DNA from: Hyphomicrobiales bacterium
GTDB lineage: Bacteria > Pseudomonadota > Alphaproteobacteria > Parvibaculales > Parvibaculaceae
Length of the DNA: 64,000 nt
Assembly (NCBI GenBank): GCA_016124805.1
Contig: WGND01000012.1
Span: 62,001 to 126,000, forward strand
Reading direction: 5' to 3'
Shown: in pieces, positions 61,218 to 64,000 of the stretch
Layout: every line of letters starts with the position of its first letter
How positions within the stretch are numbered: position 1 is the stretch's first letter
Notes under the pieces: model-generated
What the model was told of the DNA's origin: nothing
The model's input: the letters and a program-made list of their open reading frames with translations, nothing else
The model's database searches: none
Translations under genes and position numbers: made by a program

Positions 61218-63191
61218 CTAGAAGCTGACGGCAATGGCCGCGAGTGCTTCAATGCCAGGTGCTTCAAAACCATTGACCGATTCATAGGTCTGATCAAACA
61301 GGTTGTTGACGCGACCCGAGAGCGTGACCCCATGGCCGAGCGCCTGCGAGGCAGACAGATTGACGACGCTGTAAGGCGCCGGGTTGATATAAAACCCGAA
61401 GGCGTCGCGCGGCAGGTCCCGGTAGGGATCAGTCCACTGATATGTCGCGGCCAGGCTCGTGCCTTCCCGTGGCGTCCATTGAGCCGTGATGCCAAGCTGA
61501 TGGCGCGGACGACGGGCAAGCACGGATGCAAAGACATCTGCATCAAGAACCGTGAAGGTGTAGTCCAGACGGGTTGTGACATTTTCAAGCGGTGTGATTG
61601 CAAAAAAGGCTTCAACGCCCTTTGTTTTAAACTCATTCACATTGACAGCCGTTGAATTAAAGAAGACATCATAGACAACGGCGATGGCGTCATTGACGGT
61701 GCTCTGGAAATAGGTGGCGCCGAGCCGGGCATCGGCAAAGAAAAGCCCCTGTTCAAAGCCCAACTCCCAACCGCGGCTGGTCTCCGGCTTGAGATTGGGA
61801 TTGCCGATATAGTAGCCGCCGAAACTGTCAGGATCATAACCGAAGCGCTGCTGCAATGACGGTGCCTTGAAGCCCGTACCGTAGCTGGCGGTCAGGCGCG
61901 TATCGCTTTCCGTAAAATAGGCACCCGGCGCAATCGTGTAGGAAAAACGGCCCGTAATGCCTTTGGGCTTGTCATAGCGGCCACTGACCGTGACAAAAAA
62001 CGTATCGCCAAAGGTCATGTGGTCGCTGCCATAAAAGGCGAGAGCATGCGTGTCGACATTGGTGTCGGGCAGGATCAGATAGCCACCGGTAAAATCGCGG
62101 TAGCCATGGGATTCATAGCCGTCATAAGTGATGCTGGTGCCTGCAGCGAGTAGATTATTCTCGCCTGCCTTGATGATGTTGTCGAAAGCAGCTTCGGCCT
62201 TCTTGCCTGTGTAGGTGTCATCTTCGGCATAGGCCGAACCCCCCGCATCTGGCGCATCTGTCGTGTGCGCGGTCTGTCTGGCATAGCTGAAGCGGAGGCT
62301 TGGCTTCCAGACATCATCGAAGAAGCGGCCATCGAAACTCAGATTGGTCAGGAGCCGCTGAGAGCGGATCTTGCTGTCCGGATTCTGATAGGTGTTGACA
62401 AAACCTGTCGTGGAGCCGTCTGCATCAAATTCGGTTTTGGCCTGCGTATATTGGATGAAGCCCGACGCCTTGAGATTGTCCGTCAGATTGTGCCCAAGCG
62501 AGCCGGAAACAGAATAAACCTCGTTACCATCCTTTTCCTCGCCCTGATTGCCACGCAACCGCGCCGGTGTGGCATCCGACCCTCGTGTTGCGGTGCGCGA
62601 GACAGAAAAGAAATAATCCGTACCCGCAACATTTCCCCCTGTGCTGGCAGATGTGTTCAGCGTGGCCAATGTTCCAGCCTCAACCTTGAGCGTGGTGACG
62701 GGGTTGCGGCTGCCCGTCTTGGTGATGATGTTGACGACGCCACCCAGCGCCTGGCTGCCATAAAGCGCGCTTTGCGGCCCGCGGATGATTTCGATGCGGT
62801 CCACATTGTCGAGCGGGATATTGGCAAGATTGGCTGCACCGCCCGGCGAGGACGGGTCATTGATGGCAAGGCCATTGAGCAGCACCAATGTCTGGTTGGA
62901 ACTTGCCCCCCGCGTAAAAATGGAAGTAAGCGTGCCCGTGCTGCCGGATTGGGCAACGGTCAGGCCGGGCGAAGCCTTCAGCGCATCGACAATGGTCTGA
63001 TACTGATAGGTCTCGATGTCTTTGGAGGTGATGATGGTAAAGGAACTGGCGACTTCTTTTGTCGGCAGCGGCAGGCGACCGGCAGTGACGACAATTTCGT
63101 CTTCGGTCTTTACACTCTCAGCATTGGCGCTGACCGGCAGGCAGATGATGGTGCCGGCAAGAGCAAGCATCCATTTTGAGTTGCGGTTCAT
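61218..63191 (-). CDS. btuB: TonB-dependent vitamin B12 receptor
   Basis: The 657-residue outer-membrane receptor has a signal peptide (residues 1-23, cut after ANA), TonB box-like TEDEIVVTAGR, a plug domain with SKDIETYQYQTIVDALKASPG and IEIIRGPQSALYGSQALGGVVNIITK, then a beta-barrel ending in Phe (AAIAVSF). It is placed under a cobalamin riboswitch, which supports B12 as the substrate. GGGGGG lies 6 bases before the ATG at 63191. Terminates at an intrinsic terminator. Confidence 0.93.
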   Translation of the reverse strand: MNRNSKWMLALAGTIICLPVSANAESVKTEDEIVVTAGRLPLPTKEVASSFTIITSKDIETYQYQTIVDALKASPGLTVAQSGSTGTLTSIFTRGASSNQTLVLLNGLAINDPSSPGGAANLANIPLDNVDRIEIIRGPQSALYGSQALGGVVNIITKTGSRNPVTTLKVEAGTLATLNTSASTGGNVAGTDYFFSVSRTATRGSDATPARLRGNQGEEKDGNEVYSVSGSLGHNLTDNLKASGFIQYTQAKTEFDADGSTTGFVNTYQNPDSKIRSQRLLTNLSFDGRFFDDVWKPSLRFSYARQTAHTTDAPDAGGSAYAEDDTYTGKKAEAAFDNIIKAGENNLLAAGTSITYDGYESHGYRDFTGGYLILPDTNVDTHALAFYGSDHMTFGDTFFVTVSGRYDKPKGITGRFSYTIAPGAYFTESDTRLTASYGTGFKAPSLQQRFGYDPDSFGGYYIGNPNLKPETSRGWELGFEQGLFFADARLGATYFQSTVNDAIAVVYDVFFNSTAVNVNEFKTKGVEAFFAITPLENVTTRLDYTFTVLDADVFASVLARRPRHQLGITAQWTPREGTSLAATYQWTDPYRDLPRDAFGFYINPAPYSVVNLSASQALGHGVTLSGRVNNLFDQTYESVNGFEAPGIEALAAIAVSF

Positions 63192-63395
63192 GTGAACCCC
63201 CCATGTCTCATATCGCGGCCACCCCGGCCACAAGGTGCTGATAGACAGGGGATGTTGTGAGAGCGGCGATGCGGAGATGCGCGCAACAGGACGGGGAAGC
63301 GATGGGGGAGAGGCCCGCATGCCGACGCGTCATGTCGCGTCATCAAGGCGGTTGACCGCTCCGTTGGCACACCCCGGCCACCGGCAGATGACGCG
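63192..63395 (-). promoter_or_regulatory. Riboswitch expression platform and btuB leader
   Basis: Two mutually exclusive stems can be seen. Stem A pairs CGCGTCATC with GATGACGCG (63387-63395 with 63336-63344, 9 bp). Stem B pairs GACGCG (63336-63341) with CGCGTC (63324-63329). They share bases 63336-63341. Further down, CCCCCAT (63302-63308) could pair with the Shine-Dalgarno ATGGGGG (63197-63204). A 12-bp direct repeat GTGGCCGGGGTG occurs at 63370-63381 and 63220-63231. I see no ORF in this stretch. Confidence 0.5.
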
Positions 63396-63614
63396 CTTGA
63401 TGGCAGGTCTCCTGGCTCGCGGGTCAACAGCCTGGTTCCGCCTTCCCGGCACGCGCGCTCTGAAACAGAACAACGCGTGTCAGTGGCCTATCTGGAACCG
63501 GGCCTCGCCGCTTACAGTTGCGGGGGCAGCCAGAGCATTGATGTGAGAGATCACATCGCACCCTGTTCCCTCTTGCCTCCATGACCGCACAAGTTGCGCT
63601 GCCATGGAACCGTC
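63396..63614 (-). ncRNA. Cobalamin riboswitch upstream of btuB
   Basis: The minus strand contains the B12 box AGCCAGGAGACCTGCCATC (63399-63417) and, at the 5' side, the family's conserved core with GGTTCC (63604-63611), AGAGGGAA, and the conserved GCC-rich J6/3-like region GCTGCCCCCGCAACTGTAAG. The order and spacing match the adenosylcobalamin riboswitch family. It lies just downstream of a consensus promoter and upstream of btuB, so B12 would turn the receptor off. Strong call; exact 5' and 3' ends are approximate. Confidence 0.93.
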
Positions 63615-63625
63615 AAGCAGGCCGC

Positions 63626-63653
63626 ACTATAGGCGGGCGGCGGCGTCTGTCAA
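63626..63653 (-). promoter_or_regulatory. Promoter for the cobalamin riboswitch and btuB
   Basis: On the minus strand TTGACA (63648-63653) and TATAGT (63626-63631) are separated by 16 bases, near-consensus sigma70 elements. Transcription would begin around 63619, just before the riboswitch. Beyond it, to 63697, nothing else is evident. Confidence 0.78.
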
Positions 63654-63697
63654 ACGGCGGATTTTAGATAGCGGTCTCGGCCATGCGCTGGCGCATG

Positions 63698-64000
63698 TCA
63701 GCCCTTGGCACGATGGGCAAGAAATATCCGTGCAATTTCAGCCCCATGCGTGTCCTGCAGGAAATGGCCGGCATCGGGAAATGAATCAAAGGTCGCCTGG
63801 GAAAAATGGCTTGCCCATTGCTTGCCCCATTCAAGCGTGAAGATATCGTCCATCGCGCCCCAGATGAAATGGATGGGCTTGGTCCATTTGAGCAGGGTGG
63901 CGTAATGCTTTTCCTGTTCGCGTGCATTGCCGCCTTCCGGATTGTCGAACGGCAGACTTAGCGGGAAACGGCGCGGGCCGGCGAGCACAGCCTCGCCACC
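63698..64000 (-). CDS. Alpha/beta hydrolase, haloalkane-dehalogenase-like (C-terminal part)
   Basis: The visible 100 residues are the C-terminal part of an alpha/beta hydrolase whose start lies beyond the right edge of the window. PLSLPFDNPEGGNAREQEKH, PIHFIWGAMDDIFTLEWG and the catalytic His in FPDAGHFLQDTHG match the haloalkane-dehalogenase/epoxide-hydrolase group. The Asp in GAMDD is the usual acid. The frame is open to position 64000. Family is certain, the specific activity is not. Confidence 0.82.
   Translation of the reverse strand, partial: GGEAVLAGPRRFPLSLPFDNPEGGNAREQEKHYATLLKWTKPIHFIWGAMDDIFTLEWGKQWASHFSQATFDSFPDAGHFLQDTHGAEIARIFLAHRAKG

Noticed and set aside
1-64000. Horizontally acquired island, prophage or defence system
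   Set aside because: Base composition and gene types look uniform, core metabolic genes dominate, and no integrase, transposase, restriction or toxin-antitoxin gene is visible.

Overview
The window is 64 kb of contiguous, ordinary-looking bacterial chromosome. It encodes about 63 proteins at high coding density, with only one intergenic stretch above 300 bases (63192-63697, occupied by a cobalamin riboswitch and its leader). I saw no rRNA, tRNA, CRISPR array, insertion sequence, phage gene or obvious foreign island, and no broken gene apart from one cut by the right edge. Gene content points to an alphaproteobacterium: a usg gene, TIGR02301 and bactofilin genes, nadABC preceded by a NadQ-type Nudix regulator, the HDAC-xseB-ispA-dxs string, a Zur-type Fur protein and an EmrRAB cassette. 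The genus cannot be fixed from sequence alone; a Hyphomicrobiales- or Parvibaculales-like heterotroph is my inference.

Layout. 0-1.6 kb: cell-wall hydrolase and an SDR. 1.6-7.7 kb: the de novo NAD block, transcribed leftward as HD phosphohydrolase, tyrosine-phosphatase-like protein, nadQ, nadA, nadB, nadC, with two similar 21-bp dyads around the putative nadA promoter. 7.9-12.4 kb: a Lon-family AAA+ protease followed by two Usp-type proteins and a small conserved protein. 12.4-17 kb: FabH-like synthase, flavin-binding PNPOx-like protein, bactofilin, Tag glycosylase, YgfZ, Usg. 17.3-22.5 kb: a rightward group of AcuI-type reductase, feruloyl-CoA-synthase-like ligase, LysE exporter and a ThDP enzyme. 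22.5-27 kb: small proteins, nitronate monooxygenase, MarR regulator, SDR, Zur. 27-34 kb: SRAP protein, CNNM/CorC protein, FAD-linked dehydrogenase, VOC protein, UPF0114 protein, Sua5-type tRNA modification enzyme, SDR. 34-43.7 kb: DmdC-like acyl-CoA dehydrogenase, MBL hydrolase, then the isoprenoid string HDAC-xseB-ispA-dxs and two methyltransferases. 43.7-50.7 kb: aroC, fabI, J-domain protein, Sel1 and glycine-zipper envelope proteins, pdxH, CDF transporter, SDR. 50.7-55.6 kb: class III aminotransferase, DmdB-like CoA ligase, DUF1499 protein, MBL hydrolase. 55.7-58.8 kb: marR-emrA-emrB efflux operon. 59-60.6 kb: a 73-residue membrane protein with its own strong promoter and terminator, and an S1P-lyase-like decarboxylase. 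60.7-64 kb: a DUF2946-like protein, btuB under a cobalamin riboswitch, and the end of an alpha/beta hydrolase.

How the genes work together. NAD synthesis is the clearest unit: nadABC make nicotinate mononucleotide from aspartate and a dedicated Nudix-fold repressor sits immediately upstream with matching DNA dyads. CoA-thioester chemistry recurs (DmdB-like ligase, DmdC-like dehydrogenase, AcuI-like reductase, feruloyl-CoA-synthase-like ligase), suggesting growth on organic acids, possibly methylthiopropionate or lignin-derived acids. B12 uptake is controlled by a riboswitch whose promoter, aptamer, candidate alternative hairpins and terminator are all visible. The best candidates for something undescribed are regulatory: the tiny membrane-protein gene with a repeated TGCAACGCAGCA element inside its promoter, the paired NadQ-type dyads, and the Lon/Usp cluster.
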